From contig NZ_CP066801.1 of assembly GCF_016598575.1 (NCBI RefSeq), positions 682,001-746,000 on the forward strand: a DNA stretch of 64,000 nucleotides, read 5' to 3'. Origin of the DNA: Streptomyces sp. HSG2. Lineage in GTDB: Bacteria; Actinomycetota; Actinomycetes; Streptomycetales; Streptomycetaceae. The notes below the pieces were generated by a model that searched no databases, was not told where the DNA came from, and was given only the letters and a program-made list of their open reading frames with translations. Shown in pieces: positions 53,603-63,034 of this stretch. Position 1 is the first letter of the stretch, and every line of letters begins with the position of its first letter. The position numbers and the translations under genes are program-made.

Positions 53603-55216
53603 GTGGGCGGCGTGGAGGAAGGGCGGAACGCCGGGGAGTGGCCGAGCGGCGCCTCGACGGACCGGCACGCCGAGGACCCGCCGCACTGCCTGGTGACGGG
53701 CGCGTCCGGCTACATCGGCGGCCGACTGGTCCGGGAGTTGCTGCGCGCCGGTCACCTGGTCCGTTGCATGGCCCGGTCCCCCGAGAAGCTGCGCGACCAC
53801 CCCTGGGCGGAGGACGTCCAGATCGTCCGGGGGGACGCCACCGACCCGGAGGCGGTCGCCGCCGCCATGCGCGGCGTCGACGTCGCGTACTACCTGGTCC
53901 ACGCGTTGGGCACGGGCTCCGCCTTCGAGGAGACCGACCGCCGGGCCGCCCGGATCTTCGCGGAGAAGGCGCACGAGGCAGGGGTCCGGCGGATCGTCTA
54001 TCTCGGCGGACTCACCCCCCCAGGCGTCCCCGAGGAGTCGCTCTCGCCCCACTTGCGCTCGCGGGCCGAGGTCGGGCGGGTCTTCCTGGACGGTCCGGTG
54101 CCGGCGACCGTGCTGCGCGCGGCCGTCGTCATCGGCTCGGGGTCGGCCTCCTTCGAGATGCTGCGCTACCTGACGGAACGACTGCCCGCGATGGTGACCC
54201 CCAGTTGGGTGAACACCCGTATCCAGCCGATCGCCGTCCGGGACGTACTGCACTGCCTGGTCGGCTCGGCGTCCATGCCGCCCGAGGTCGATCGGGCCTT
54301 CGACATCGGTGGACCGGACGTGCTCACGTACAAGGAGATGATGCGCCGTTACGCTCGCGTCGCCGGTCTGCGCAAACGGCTCATCGTCCCGGTGCCGGTG
54401 CTCACACCCCGGCTCTCGGGGCTGTGGATCGGCCTGGTCACCCCGGTCCCCTCGGCGCTCGCCAGGCCGCTGGCGGAGTCGCTGCGCCACGAGGTCGTGT
54501 GCCGGGAGACGGACATCACCCGCTGGGTGGGGTATCCGCCGGGACGCCCGATGCCCTTCGACGAGGCCCTGGAGCTGGCGCTCCGGCGGGTCCGTGAGGC
54601 GCGGGTGGACACCCGCTGGTCGTCGGCGGCGTATCCAGGCGCGCCCAGCGACCCGCTGCCCACCGACCCGGACTGGGCGGGCGGAAGCCTCTACCACGAC
54701 GAGAGGGAGCTGGAGGTCGAAGCCTCACGGGAGTCGCTGTGGAGGGTGATCGAGGGCATCGGCGGCGAACACGGCTGGTACTCCTTCCCGCTGGCGTGGG
54801 CGGTCCGGGGTCGGATGGACCGGTTCGTCGGCGGTGTGGGCCTGCGTCGCGGTCGGCGCGACGCCGAGCGGCTGCGGGTGGGCGACTCGCTCGACTTCTG
54901 GCGGGTGGAGGAGATCGAACCCGGCCGGTCTCTCCGACTGCGGGCCGAGATGCGACTGCCCGGTCTGGCCTGGCTGGAGATGTCCGCGGAGACCGACGGC
55001 GAGGGCCGCACCAGGTACCGGCAGCGAGCGCTCTTCCACCCACGCGGCCTGCTCGGGCACGCCTACTGGTGGGCGGTGGCGCCGTTCCACGCCATCGTGT
55101 TCGGCGGCATGGCCCGCAACATCGCACGGGCGGCGGCCGAGGCTGACGCCTGGCGGGACTTTGGCGACGGTCCGCGCGTCCACGACCGCCCAGGCGACCG
55201 AAGTACCGGAGGGTAG
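53603..55216 (+). CDS. NAD(P)-binding SDR-type protein with C-terminal DUF2867 domain
   Basis: A 537-residue protein: atypical extended-SDR Rossmann fold at the N-terminus (CLVTGASGYIGGRLVRELLR, VRGDATDPEAVAAAMRGVDV, YYLVHALG) and a C-terminal DUF2867 domain (about 360-520; EVEASRESLWRVIEGIGG, GLRRGRRDAERLRVGDSLDF). Such proteins recur beside photolyase and carotenoid genes in light-induced clusters of Streptomyces, where one is called LitQ-like; I cannot prove equivalence. GTG 53603 has GAGGAG five bases upstream. It is the first gene of the long plus-strand run ending at 63010, 76 bp before the photolyase. Confidence 0.85.
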   Translation: MGGVEEGRNAGEWPSGASTDRHAEDPPHCLVTGASGYIGGRLVRELLRAGHLVRCMARSPEKLRDHPWAEDVQIVRGDATDPEAVAAAMRGVDVAYYLVHALGTGSAFEETDRRAARIFAEKAHEAGVRRIVYLGGLTPPGVPEESLSPHLRSRAEVGRVFLDGPVPATVLRAAVVIGSGSASFEMLRYLTERLPAMVTPSWVNTRIQPIAVRDVLHCLVGSASMPPEVDRAFDIGGPDVLTYKEMMRRYARVAGLRKRLIVPVPVLTPRLSGLWIGLVTPVPSALARPLAESLRHEVVCRETDITRWVGYPPGRPMPFDEALELALRRVREARVDTRWSSAAYPGAPSDPLPTDPDWAGGSLYHDERELEVEASRESLWRVIEGIGGEHGWYSFPLAWAVRGRMDRFVGGVGLRRGRRDAERLRVGDSLDFWRVEEIEPGRSLRLRAEMRLPGLAWLEMSAETDGEGRTRYRQRALFHPRGLLGHAYWWAVAPFHAIVFGGMARNIARAAAEADAWRDFGDGPRVHDRPGDRSTGG

Positions 55217-55292
55217 GCCTCGCCGGCCCCTCGACGAGGCCCCGCACCACCGCACCGGCCGCCGCACCCGGCGGCACGAATGGAGAGCGCCG

Positions 55293-56666
55293 ATGTCCGT
55301 CGCCGTCGTCCTGTTCACCTCGGATCTGCGTCTGCACGACCACCCGCCGCTGTGGGCAGCCCTCGCCGAGGCGGACGAGGTGGTGCCGCTGTTCGTGCGC
55401 GACACGGGCGTGCGCGCCGCGGGTTTCGACGTCCCCCACCGCGAGGCGTTCCTCGCGGACTGCCTGACCGATCTGGACGACTCGCTGCGTCGACGCGGCG
55501 GGCGCCTGGTCGTTCGCGCCGGCCCCGTCGTCCGGGTGGTCCGGGAGGTGGCGGCCGAGTGCGGGGCCTCGCGGGTGCATCTGTCGGCGGGTGTCACGGG
55601 CTACGCCAGGCGCCGGGAGGAGGCGTTGCGGGCCGGACTCGGCGAGGCGGGTGTGACCCTTCACGCGCACGACGGCGTGGTCACCGCGGTCGCGCCGGGC
55701 GCCGCCACCCCGACCGGGTCCGACCACTACGCGGTCTTCACACCGTACTTCCGGCGCTGGTCCGGCCGGCCGCGACGCGACACCCTCGCGGCACCGCGCG
55801 CGGTGCGGGTGCCGGAAGGCGTCCGAGGTGGCCCGATCCCCGCCCGGCGGGACGTCGCCGGCGCCTCCCCCCGGCTGCCCGAGGGAGGCGAGACGCGGGG
55901 CCGTGAGCGGCTGGCCCGGTGGCTGCGCGGCGGGATCTCCGCCTACGAGGAGCTGCACGACGACCTCGCGGCCGACGCCACGTCGAGACTCTCCCCCTTC
56001 CTGCACTTCGGCGCGGTGTCGCCGACGGAGGTGGTGAGCCGGGCGAGCGCCCACGGGGGCGCCGGGGCGGAGGCCTTCGTACGCCAGTTGTGCTGGCGGG
56101 ACTTCCACTACCAGGTGTTGGCGGCGCGACCGGACGCGGCCACGCGCGACTACCGCACCCGGCACGACCGCTGGCGGTCGGAGGAGACGGCGGAGGAGGA
56201 GATCGCCGCGTGGCGCGCCGGTCTGACCGGCTACCCGGTGGTGGACGCGGCGATGAGGCAGTTGGCCGCGGAGGGGTGGGCACACAATCGGGCGAGGCTG
56301 CTGGCGGCGAGCTTCCTGACCAAGACGCTCTACGTGGACTGGCGGATCGGCGCCCGGCACTTCCTGGACCTGCTCGTCGACGGCGACGTGGTCAACAACC
56401 AGCTGAACTGGCAGTGGGTGGCGGGCACGGGCACCGACACCCGGCCGAACCGGGTGCTCAACCCGGTCGCGCAGGGCAAGCGGTTCGACCCGAGCGGCGC
56501 GTACGTCCGCCGCTGGGTGCCGGAGCTGGCGGACGTTCCCGACGGCCGCGTCCACGAGCCCTGGCGACTGTCGGACGCCGAGCGGGCGGCAACCGGCTAC
56601 CCGGCTCCCCTGGTGGAGCTGGCCGAGGGGCTGGCCCGGTTCAGGCACGCCCGAGGCCGGGACTGA
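55293..56666 (+). CDS. phr: Deoxyribodipyrimidine (CPD) photolyase
   Basis: A 457-residue class I photolyase: N-terminal antenna domain (VAVVLFTSDLRLHDHPPLWA), FAD-binding region (SRLSPFLHFGAVSPTEV, QLCWRDFHYQVLAA) and the conserved VNNQLNWQWVAGTGTDTRPN followed by NPVAQGKRFDPSGAYVRRWV. It repairs UV pyrimidine dimers using blue light. ATG 55293 has GGAGAG upstream. Only 12 bp separate it from a second, iron-sulfur-type photolyase gene, so both are likely made together under light control. Confidence 0.95.
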   Translation: MSVAVVLFTSDLRLHDHPPLWAALAEADEVVPLFVRDTGVRAAGFDVPHREAFLADCLTDLDDSLRRRGGRLVVRAGPVVRVVREVAAECGASRVHLSAGVTGYARRREEALRAGLGEAGVTLHAHDGVVTAVAPGAATPTGSDHYAVFTPYFRRWSGRPRRDTLAAPRAVRVPEGVRGGPIPARRDVAGASPRLPEGGETRGRERLARWLRGGISAYEELHDDLAADATSRLSPFLHFGAVSPTEVVSRASAHGGAGAEAFVRQLCWRDFHYQVLAARPDAATRDYRTRHDRWRSEETAEEEIAAWRAGLTGYPVVDAAMRQLAAEGWAHNRARLLAASFLTKTLYVDWRIGARHFLDLLVDGDVVNNQLNWQWVAGTGTDTRPNRVLNPVAQGKRFDPSGAYVRRWVPELADVPDGRVHEPWRLSDAERAATGYPAPLVELAEGLARFRHARGRD

Positions 56667-56678
56667 CGGGGGCGCCGC

Positions 56679-58178
56679 GTGCACTGGCTCTTCGGCGACC
56701 AGTTGGGCCCGCACTTCCTGCGCGCGTCTCCGGACGGCGCGCCGGGACGGGACACGCCGCTGTTGATGATCGAGGCACGGTCGGCTTTCCGCCGCCGGCG
56801 TCTCCACCGTGCCAAGGCACACCTGGTGCTGTCGGCGATGCGGCATCGCGCGGCCGAGCTGGGAGACCGCGTGACGTACGTGCGGGCGGACACCTATCGC
56901 GAGGGGTTGAGGCGGGTGGCGGCCGGACGGGAGGTGACCGTGCACCACCCGACCTCGTTCGGGGCGCTGCGGTTGGCGCGTTCCCTGCCCCGGGTGAGGG
57001 TGGGTCCGGCACGCGGGTTCCTGGTGCGGGGCGAGGACTTCGCGGCGTGGGCGGAGGCCCGGGGCGGCGGTCGCCTCCGACAGGAGGACTTCTACCGGTG
57101 GGTACGGCGCGGCCACGACCTGCTGATGGAGGGGGAGGAGCCGGCCGGCGGCCGGTGGAACCACGACCACGACAACCGCGAGCCGCCGCCCCGGGGCGCG
57201 CCCACGCTCGGCGTCCCGCAGCCCTATCGGCCCCGGGAGGACGAGATCGACGAGGAGGTCCGCCACGACCTGGACCGGTGGGAACGCGACGGCGAGGTGT
57301 CGTTCGTGGGGCGGGACGGGCCTCGGCTGTTCCCGGCGACGCGGGCCGAGGCCCGGGCCGCGCTGCGTCGATTCGTGGAGCGCAGGCTGGAGACCTTCGG
57401 GCCGTACGAGGACGCCATGCTGGGCGACGATCCCGTCCTCAGCCACAGTCTGCTGTCGTCCTCGCTCAACCTCGGCCTGCTGGACCCCGCGGAGTGCGTG
57501 GAGCGCGCGGAGGCGGCTTGGCGGGCGGGCCGCGCGCCGTTGAACAGCGTGGAGGGTTTCGTCCGCCAGATCGCGGGCTGGCGGGAGTACGTATGGCAGG
57601 TCTACTGGCACTTCGGCGAGGGCTACCGGCGCTCGAACGTCCTTCGGCACACCGGGGCGCCGCCTTCGTGGTGGCTGGAGTTGGACGCGGAGCGGGTCCG
57701 CGCCCGGTGTCTGCGCACCGTGTTGCGGCAGGTGCGGGACACCGGCTGGACGCACCACATCCCCCGGCTGATGATCCTGGGCGGCCACGCCCTCCAGCGT
57801 GGGTGGGCGCCCGAGGCCGTCACGGACTGGTTCCGCGACTGTTTCGTCGACGGCCACGACTGGGTGATGGTGCCCAATGTGGTGGGCATGTCCCAGTACG
57901 CCGACGGGGGGCGTATGACGACCAAGCCGTACACCTGTGGCGGAGCGTACGTGAACCGGATGAGCGATCTGTGCGGGCCGTGCGTGTACCGGCCCGGTGA
58001 CCGGACCGGACCCCTCGCCTGCCCCTACACTGCCGGCTACTGGGCCTTCCTCGACCGCCACCGCGACCTGTTGGAGCACAACCCGCGCACCGCGCGGGCG
58101 GTTCGGGGGCTGGACCGGCTCGGCGACCTCGACACGGTGCTGCGTCGGGAGCGGGGACGCGGAGACGAGCCGCCATAG
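56679..58178 (+). CDS. FeS-type bacterial cryptochrome/photolyase (PhrB/CryB class, (6-4) photolyase-like)
   Basis: A 499-residue member of the FeS-BCP class (WLFGDQLGPHFLRASPDGAP, LNLGLLDPAECVERAEAAW, RLMILGGHALQRGWAPEAVT, MSQYADGGRMTTKPYTCGG). The four [4Fe-4S] ligands are Cys344, Cys432, Cys435 and Cys448; the spacings (88, 3, 13) equal those of the ligands I recall for Agrobacterium PhrB (350, 438, 441, 454). Family members repair (6-4) photoproducts or act as light sensors. GTG 56679 begins directly in the WLFGDQ strand. Together with the upstream gene this gives repair of both main UV lesions. Confidence 0.94.
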   Translation: MHWLFGDQLGPHFLRASPDGAPGRDTPLLMIEARSAFRRRRLHRAKAHLVLSAMRHRAAELGDRVTYVRADTYREGLRRVAAGREVTVHHPTSFGALRLARSLPRVRVGPARGFLVRGEDFAAWAEARGGGRLRQEDFYRWVRRGHDLLMEGEEPAGGRWNHDHDNREPPPRGAPTLGVPQPYRPREDEIDEEVRHDLDRWERDGEVSFVGRDGPRLFPATRAEARAALRRFVERRLETFGPYEDAMLGDDPVLSHSLLSSSLNLGLLDPAECVERAEAAWRAGRAPLNSVEGFVRQIAGWREYVWQVYWHFGEGYRRSNVLRHTGAPPSWWLELDAERVRARCLRTVLRQVRDTGWTHHIPRLMILGGHALQRGWAPEAVTDWFRDCFVDGHDWVMVPNVVGMSQYADGGRMTTKPYTCGGAYVNRMSDLCGPCVYRPGDRTGPLACPYTAGYWAFLDRHRDLLEHNPRTARAVRGLDRLGDLDTVLRRERGRGDEPP

Positions 58179-58309
58179 GCGGTTGGGCTGTTGGAGTGGG
58201 CTTCCAGTGACGGGCCCGGCACGCCGGGCAGGAATCACCGCATCCGGTCACGGGGGGTCGGGCGAAGCAACGGGTGTCGCGGGTGTCGGACAGCGAGAGA
58301 GGGCTGAGC

Positions 58310-59449
58310 ATGCTTGGACTGCGGCCGATCCCGGCCGAACCGGCCGGACTCGGCGGCCATCCCGCCACCGTCCGGGAGGCGGTCCGGGCCGCCGACACGG
58401 TGCTGGACGAGATCCTCGACGCCGAACTCGACCGGGCGCGCGCGGTGGACCCGGTCTTCGCCCGCGATGTCGCCGCTCGGGTGGCCGAGTTCGTCCGTCG
58501 AGGCGGCAAGCGCCTGCGCACGGCGTTCCTGTGGTGCGGTTGGCGCGCGGCCGGCGGCCGGGGCGACCCGACGTCCGTGCTGCGCGTGGCCGCCGCGCTC
58601 GAACTGCTCCAGGCGTGTGCTCTGGTGCACGACGACGTGATGGACGGCTCGCCGCTGCGGCGCGGCGGTCCCGCCGTCCATGTCGAACTGGCCCGGATGC
58701 ACCGGCGGACGGGGCTCGGTGGCCCGGCGGAGACGTTCGCCCGCTCCTCCGCCGTGCTGGCCGGCGATCTCGCGCTGGCCTGGGCGGACGACGTGCTGAC
58801 GGAGACGGCCCTGGCGTGTCCGCACGGGTCCCGGCTGTACCGGGAGTGGCGGGCGACGCGCACCGAGATGGTCGCCGGACAGTACCGCGACCTGCACGCT
58901 CAGGCCGCCGGCTCCTCGGCCGTCGACGAGGCGTTGACGATCGCGACGTTGAAGAGCGCCCTGTACACGGTGGGACGCCCGCTGACCCTCGGGGCGACCC
59001 TGGCGGGGGCCGACTCCCGTGCCCTGGAGGCGTTGGCGTCCGCCGGCCGCTGCGCGGGGCTGGCGTTCCAGCTCCGTGACGATCTCCTGGGCGCCTTCGG
59101 CGATCCGCTCCTGACCGGCAAACCGTCCGACGAGGACCTGCGGACCCGGAAGCTCACCTACCTGCTGGCGGTCGCGGTACGCCTCGCGGAGGCGGGCGGT
59201 GACGGCGAGGCGATTCGGGTGCTCTCCCCCGAGGGGTCCGGTCCCGATGCGGTGGCCGAGATGCGCGCCGCGTTGGAGCGGACGGGCGCCCGAGCGCTCG
59301 TGGAGGGGAAGATCACGGAGCTGGCCGCAACGAGCCTGCGCCACTTCGCGCGCGCCGCCGCCGACGACGGCGTGCGCGGGGAGTTCGTCAACCTGGTCGA
59401 GAGAGCGGCGGGGGTCGCGTGCCGGCCGCCGGGGGAGGTCGCCCGATGA
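58310..59449 (+). CDS. crtE: Geranylgeranyl diphosphate synthase
   Basis: Chain-elongating prenyltransferase making the C20 precursor of carotenoids. 379 residues; first Asp-rich motif DDVMD (Asp108-112), basic GGKRLR before it, second Asp-rich motif DDLLGAFGD, and the KLTYLLAVA tail typical of actinobacterial CrtE. ATG 58310 was chosen because AGAGAGGG lies six bases upstream; a GTG at 58274 is in frame. The 131-bp gap before it could hold a promoter, though I see only a GCCCGGC-AC-GCCGGGC hairpin (58214-58229). Its stop overlaps the crtI start. Confidence 0.93.
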   Translation: MLGLRPIPAEPAGLGGHPATVREAVRAADTVLDEILDAELDRARAVDPVFARDVAARVAEFVRRGGKRLRTAFLWCGWRAAGGRGDPTSVLRVAAALELLQACALVHDDVMDGSPLRRGGPAVHVELARMHRRTGLGGPAETFARSSAVLAGDLALAWADDVLTETALACPHGSRLYREWRATRTEMVAGQYRDLHAQAAGSSAVDEALTIATLKSALYTVGRPLTLGATLAGADSRALEALASAGRCAGLAFQLRDDLLGAFGDPLLTGKPSDEDLRTRKLTYLLAVAVRLAEAGGDGEAIRVLSPEGSGPDAVAEMRAALERTGARALVEGKITELAATSLRHFARAAADDGVRGEFVNLVERAAGVACRPPGEVAR

Positions 59450-61017
59450 AGACGGTCAAGGGGCCCACCGATCACGTCGTCGTGGTGGGCGGGGGGTTGT
59501 CCGGACTGGCCTGCGCGCTGCACCTGCTGGGCGCGGGACGCCGGGTCACCCTGGTCGAGCGGGACGCCGGACCGGGCGGCCGGTCGGGCCGGTCGGAGCT
59601 GGACGGATACCGGCTGGACACGGGTCCGACGGTGTTGACGATGCCGCATCTGGCCGACGAGGCGTTCGCGGCGGTCGGCGACAGCCTCACCCGGCGTGTC
59701 GACCTCGTCGCCCTGCACCCCGCCTACCGGGCACGATTCGCCGACGGCGGCGTTCTGGACGTGCACACCGACGGCGCGGCCATGGAGGCGGAGGTCCGGC
59801 GGTTCGCCGGTCCGGCCCAGGCGGCCGGCTACCGTCGGCTGCGCGTCTGGCTGGAGCGGATCTACCGGGCGCAGATGCGGCGCTTCGTGGACGCCAACTT
59901 CGACTCGCCCTTCCGGCTCGTCCACCCCGACCTGGCCCGACTGGCGGCGCTCGGCGGTTTCGGGCGCCTGGACCGGCGCATCGGCCACTTCGTCTCGGAT
60001 CCGCGTCTGCGCAGGGTCTTCTCCTTCCAGGCCCTCTACGCCGGGGTCACACCCGCCAGGGCGCTCGCGGCCTACGCGGTGATCGCCTACATGGACACCG
60101 TCGCCGGAGTGTGGTTCCCCAAGGGGGGGATGTACGCGCTCCCCCGGGCACTGGCCGACGCCGCGCGGGACGCCGGAGCCGACCTGCGCTGGTCGGCGGA
60201 GGTGGAGTCGCTGGAACGGTCGGCAGGCCGCGTCCGAGCCGTCCGACTGGTCTCGGGTGAGCGGATCGCCTGCGACACGGTGGTCCTGAGCTGTGAACTG
60301 GCCACGGCCCACCGGCTCCTGGGAGGCGCTCCTCGCCGCCCGACGCCGCTGCGCCACTCGCCGTCCGCCGTAGTCCTGCACGCGGGGACGGACCGCACCT
60401 GGCCGGAGTTGGCGCACCACACCATCTCCTTCGGGGCGGCCTGGGAACGCACCTTCGAGGAACTGACCCGGTCCGGAAGGCTGATGAGCGATCCCTCGCT
60501 GCTCATCACCCGACCGACGACGCACGACGCGTCGCTGGCACCGCCGGGCCGTCATCTGCACTACGTGCTGGCGCCCTGTCCGAACACGACCGTCGGACCG
60601 CCCGCCTCGGCCTGGCGGGATCTCGGGCCGCGCTACCGCGACCGCCTGGTACGGGAGTTGGAGCGCCGGGGCCTGTCGGGCTTCGGGGCGAGCGTCGAGA
60701 AGGAGCTCTTGGTGACCCCGCTCGACTGGGCCGCGCGAGGGCACGCGGCGGGCAGCCCCTTCTCGCTCTCCCACACCTTCGCCCAGACCGGGCCCTTCCG
60801 TCCTCGCAACCTCGTCGACGGTGTGGACAACGTGGTGTTGGCGGGGTGCGGGACCACTCCGGGGGTCGGCGTTCCGACCGTCCTGATCAGCGGCAAGCTC
60901 GCGGCCGCCCGGGTGACCGGCGGGCCGGTCCCCGGGGTCTCGAAGGCCGCTGCCTCACGGGCACGCTCCGCCGTGCCGGCCGCCTCCGTCCCCCAGGAGC
61001 CCGGAGGGCGCGCGTGA
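59446..61017 (+). CDS. crtI: Phytoene desaturase
   Basis: FAD-dependent desaturase converting phytoene to lycopene. 523 residues; dinucleotide motif [20 protein letters not shown] at residues about 9-28, [20 protein letters not shown], the middle segment [20 protein letters not shown] and [11 protein letters not shown], and the C-terminal FAD-binding [23 protein letters not shown] 59446 overlaps the crtE stop (ATGA). Distinct from the CrtI-like oxidoreductase at 16496, which lacks the crt context. Confidence 0.95.
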   Translation: MKTVKGPTDHVVVVGGGLSGLACALHLLGAGRRVTLVERDAGPGGRSGRSELDGYRLDTGPTVLTMPHLADEAFAAVGDSLTRRVDLVALHPAYRARFADGGVLDVHTDGAAMEAEVRRFAGPAQAAGYRRLRVWLERIYRAQMRRFVDANFDSPFRLVHPDLARLAALGGFGRLDRRIGHFVSDPRLRRVFSFQALYAGVTPARALAAYAVIAYMDTVAGVWFPKGGMYALPRALADAARDAGADLRWSAEVESLERSAGRVRAVRLVSGERIACDTVVLSCELATAHRLLGGAPRRPTPLRHSPSAVVLHAGTDRTWPELAHHTISFGAAWERTFEELTRSGRLMSDPSLLITRPTTHDASLAPPGRHLHYVLAPCPNTTVGPPASAWRDLGPRYRDRLVRELERRGLSGFGASVEKELLVTPLDWAARGHAAGSPFSLSHTFAQTGPFRPRNLVDGVDNVVLAGCGTTPGVGVPTVLISGKLAAARVTGGPVPGVSKAAASRARSAVPAASVPQEPGGRA

Positions 61018-62006
61018 CCCGTCGTGAACTGGACGCCGCCGGGATCACCGAGCCCGCGCTGCGAGCCGCCTACACCGAGTGCCGGCGGCTCAACGCCCGC
61101 CATGGCCGTACCTACTTCCTGGCGACCCGGCTGCTCCCGCCGGAGCGGCGGCCCGCGGTGCACGCGCTGTACGGATTCGCCCGCTGGGCCGACGACATCG
61201 TCGACGACGTGGAGCGCCCGGCCCCCGTCCGGGAACGCGACCGACTGCTGTGCGAGTTGGAGGACGACCTCGCCCACGCGCTGCGGACGGGAGGCGGGGA
61301 GGGCCCGGTGGTCCGCGCGGTGGTGGACACCGCGGAGCGGTACGCCATCGAGCACGAGCTGTTCGCGGACTTCCTCGCCTCGATGCGCGCCGATCTGACC
61401 GTGACGGACTATCCGACGTACGCGGACCTGCAGGCCTACATGCACGGCTCGGCCGCCGTGATCGGCCTGCAGATGGTTCCGGTGCTCGGCACCGTCGTCG
61501 ACCGGACGGAGGCCGCCCCGCACGCGGCGGACCTGGGCGTGGCCTTCCAGCTCACCAACTTCCTCCGGGACGTGGGCGAGGACCTCGACCGAGGGCGGGT
61601 CTACCTGCCGGCGGACCTCCTCGCCGCGCACGGCGTGGACCGCGCGCTGCTGGAGTGGAGCAGACGGACCGGGCGGGAGGACCGGCGGATCCGGGCCGCG
61701 CTGGTGGCGGCCGAGGCCATGACCCGTGAGGTCTATCGCGCGGCCGAACCGGGGATCGACCTGCTCGACCCCGTGGTGCGGCCGTGCATCAGAGCCGCTT
61801 TCACCCTGTACGGCGGCATTCTCGACGCCGTGGCCGCGCAGGACTACGCCGTGCTGCACCGCCGGGCGGTGGTCTCTCGCCGGCGGCGCGCGAAGACGGC
61901 CGCCGCGGGGGCCGTGGGGGTGTGGCGGGAGCGGCGCCGGGCCGGGGGGGCGCCCGCGACGGCCCCTTCCGGCGGCGTTCCGGTCCGGCGTGGGGAAGCA
62001 CGGTGA
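61014..62006 (+). CDS. crtB: Phytoene synthase
   Basis: Condenses two geranylgeranyl diphosphates to phytoene. 330 residues; [20 protein letters not shown], first Asp-rich motif [11 protein letters not shown], second motif [20 protein letters not shown]. The C-terminal 40 residues are low-complexity and variable. GTG 61014 overlaps the crtI stop as GTGA, and its own stop overlaps the Rieske gene start in the same way, so crtE-I-B and the oxygenase form one translational unit. Confidence 0.95.
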   Translation: MTRRELDAAGITEPALRAAYTECRRLNARHGRTYFLATRLLPPERRPAVHALYGFARWADDIVDDVERPAPVRERDRLLCELEDDLAHALRTGGGEGPVVRAVVDTAERYAIEHELFADFLASMRADLTVTDYPTYADLQAYMHGSAAVIGLQMVPVLGTVVDRTEAAPHAADLGVAFQLTNFLRDVGEDLDRGRVYLPADLLAAHGVDRALLEWSRRTGREDRRIRAALVAAEAMTREVYRAAEPGIDLLDPVVRPCIRAAFTLYGGILDAVAAQDYAVLHRRAVVSRRRRAKTAAAGAVGVWRERRRAGGAPATAPSGGVPVRRGEAR

Positions 62007-63010
62007 GCGCCGGTCGACGCGGGGCCGGCTGGACGTCGCCGCTGCGCCGCCGGAGGGGTCCGGGCTGGGCTGCGCAGGAGCCGACCTGGCGGGACGCGCG
62101 CCCCTCACTGATCGCGCGGGCGCTGAAGCGGGCCTCCGCCCGGCCCTCCGGCAACTGGTTCGTGGTGGGCGCCTCCCGGGACGTGCGGGCGGGCGGCGGA
62201 CCTTACGGGACGACGGTGGGCGGCGTCGAGGTGGTGGTGTGGCGCGCGCCGGGAGGTGCGCTGCGTGCCGGTCCGGGGGCGTGCCCGCATCTGGGCGCGC
62301 CGCTGCGGGAGAGCAGGGTGGTCTGCGGCGCCCTGGTGTGCCACTGGCACGGACTCGCCCTGGACGGCTCGCCGTTCGCGGGGTGGGACCCCTTCCCGGT
62401 TCACGACGACGGCGTCCTGGTGTGGGTGAGGTTGGACGCCGTCGGCGGGGAACGGCCGACGGATCGCCCGGTGGTGCCGGATCGCCCGCCGGCCGGGGTC
62501 GGGGTGGACGCGGTGTACCGGGCGGTGGGTCGGTGCGAACCGCAGGACGTGATCGCCAACCGGCTCGACCCGTGGCACGGCTCCTGGTTCCATCCGTACT
62601 CCTTCGTGGATCTGCGGGTGGCCGCCGTACCGGAGGGCGAGGGGGACGACGCGTTCGTGGTGGACGTCTCCTTTCGGGTGACGGGGCGTCTGGTGGTGCC
62701 CGTGCGCGCCGAGTTCACGGCGCCGGAGCCTCGGACGATCGTCATGCGGATCACCGAGGGGGAGGGGGCGACGTCCGTGGTGGAGACGCACGCGACGCCG
62801 CTGACCGGGCCGGCGGACGACCGGCCGCGGACGGCGGTGATCGAGGCGCTGGTGGCGGCCTCGGACCGCAGGGGCTTCGCCCTGGCGAGGTCGGCGGCGC
62901 CGCTGCTGCGGCCGGTGATGCGTCGCACGGCCGGACGACTCTGGCGGGACGACCTCGCCTACGCCGAGCGGCGCTGGGCGTTGCGCGGCGCGGGACGGTT
63001 CCCGGGCTGA
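62003..63010 (+). CDS. Rieske non-heme iron oxygenase (DUF5914), probable carotenoid-tailoring enzyme
   Basis: A 335-residue protein with an N-terminal Rieske [2Fe-2S] domain: Cys94-Pro-His96 and Cys113-His-Trp-His116. It also carries the mononuclear-iron motif of Rieske oxygenases, [13 protein letters not shown], with Asn186, Asp189, His192 and His197 in the D-x2-H-x4-H pattern; a later acidic residue completing the triad is not obvious. The C-terminal part ([20 protein letters not shown]) fits a steroid/KshA-like catalytic domain. Coupled to crtB by GTGA, so carotenoid hydroxylation or ketolation is the natural inference. In the S. griseus crtEIBV operon this position is held by a methylesterase gene. 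Confidence 0.85.
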   Translation: MSAGRRGAGWTSPLRRRRGPGWAAQEPTWRDARPSLIARALKRASARPSGNWFVVGASRDVRAGGGPYGTTVGGVEVVVWRAPGGALRAGPGACPHLGAPLRESRVVCGALVCHWHGLALDGSPFAGWDPFPVHDDGVLVWVRLDAVGGERPTDRPVVPDRPPAGVGVDAVYRAVGRCEPQDVIANRLDPWHGSWFHPYSFVDLRVAAVPEGEGDDAFVVDVSFRVTGRLVVPVRAEFTAPEPRTIVMRITEGEGATSVVETHATPLTGPADDRPRTAVIEALVAASDRRGFALARSAAPLLRPVMRRTAGRLWRDDLAYAERRWALRGAGRFPG

Positions 63011-63026
63011 GGGCCCGGGAACCGTC
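62994..63026. terminator. Bidirectional terminator between the crt operon and crtU
   Basis: Perfect 14-bp inverted repeat GACGGTTCCCGGGC / GCCCGGGAACCGTC with a 5-nt loop; the stop codon of the Rieske gene lies in the loop. It separates two convergent carotenoid transcripts. Confidence 0.9.
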
Positions 63027-63034
63027 GTCCGGGG

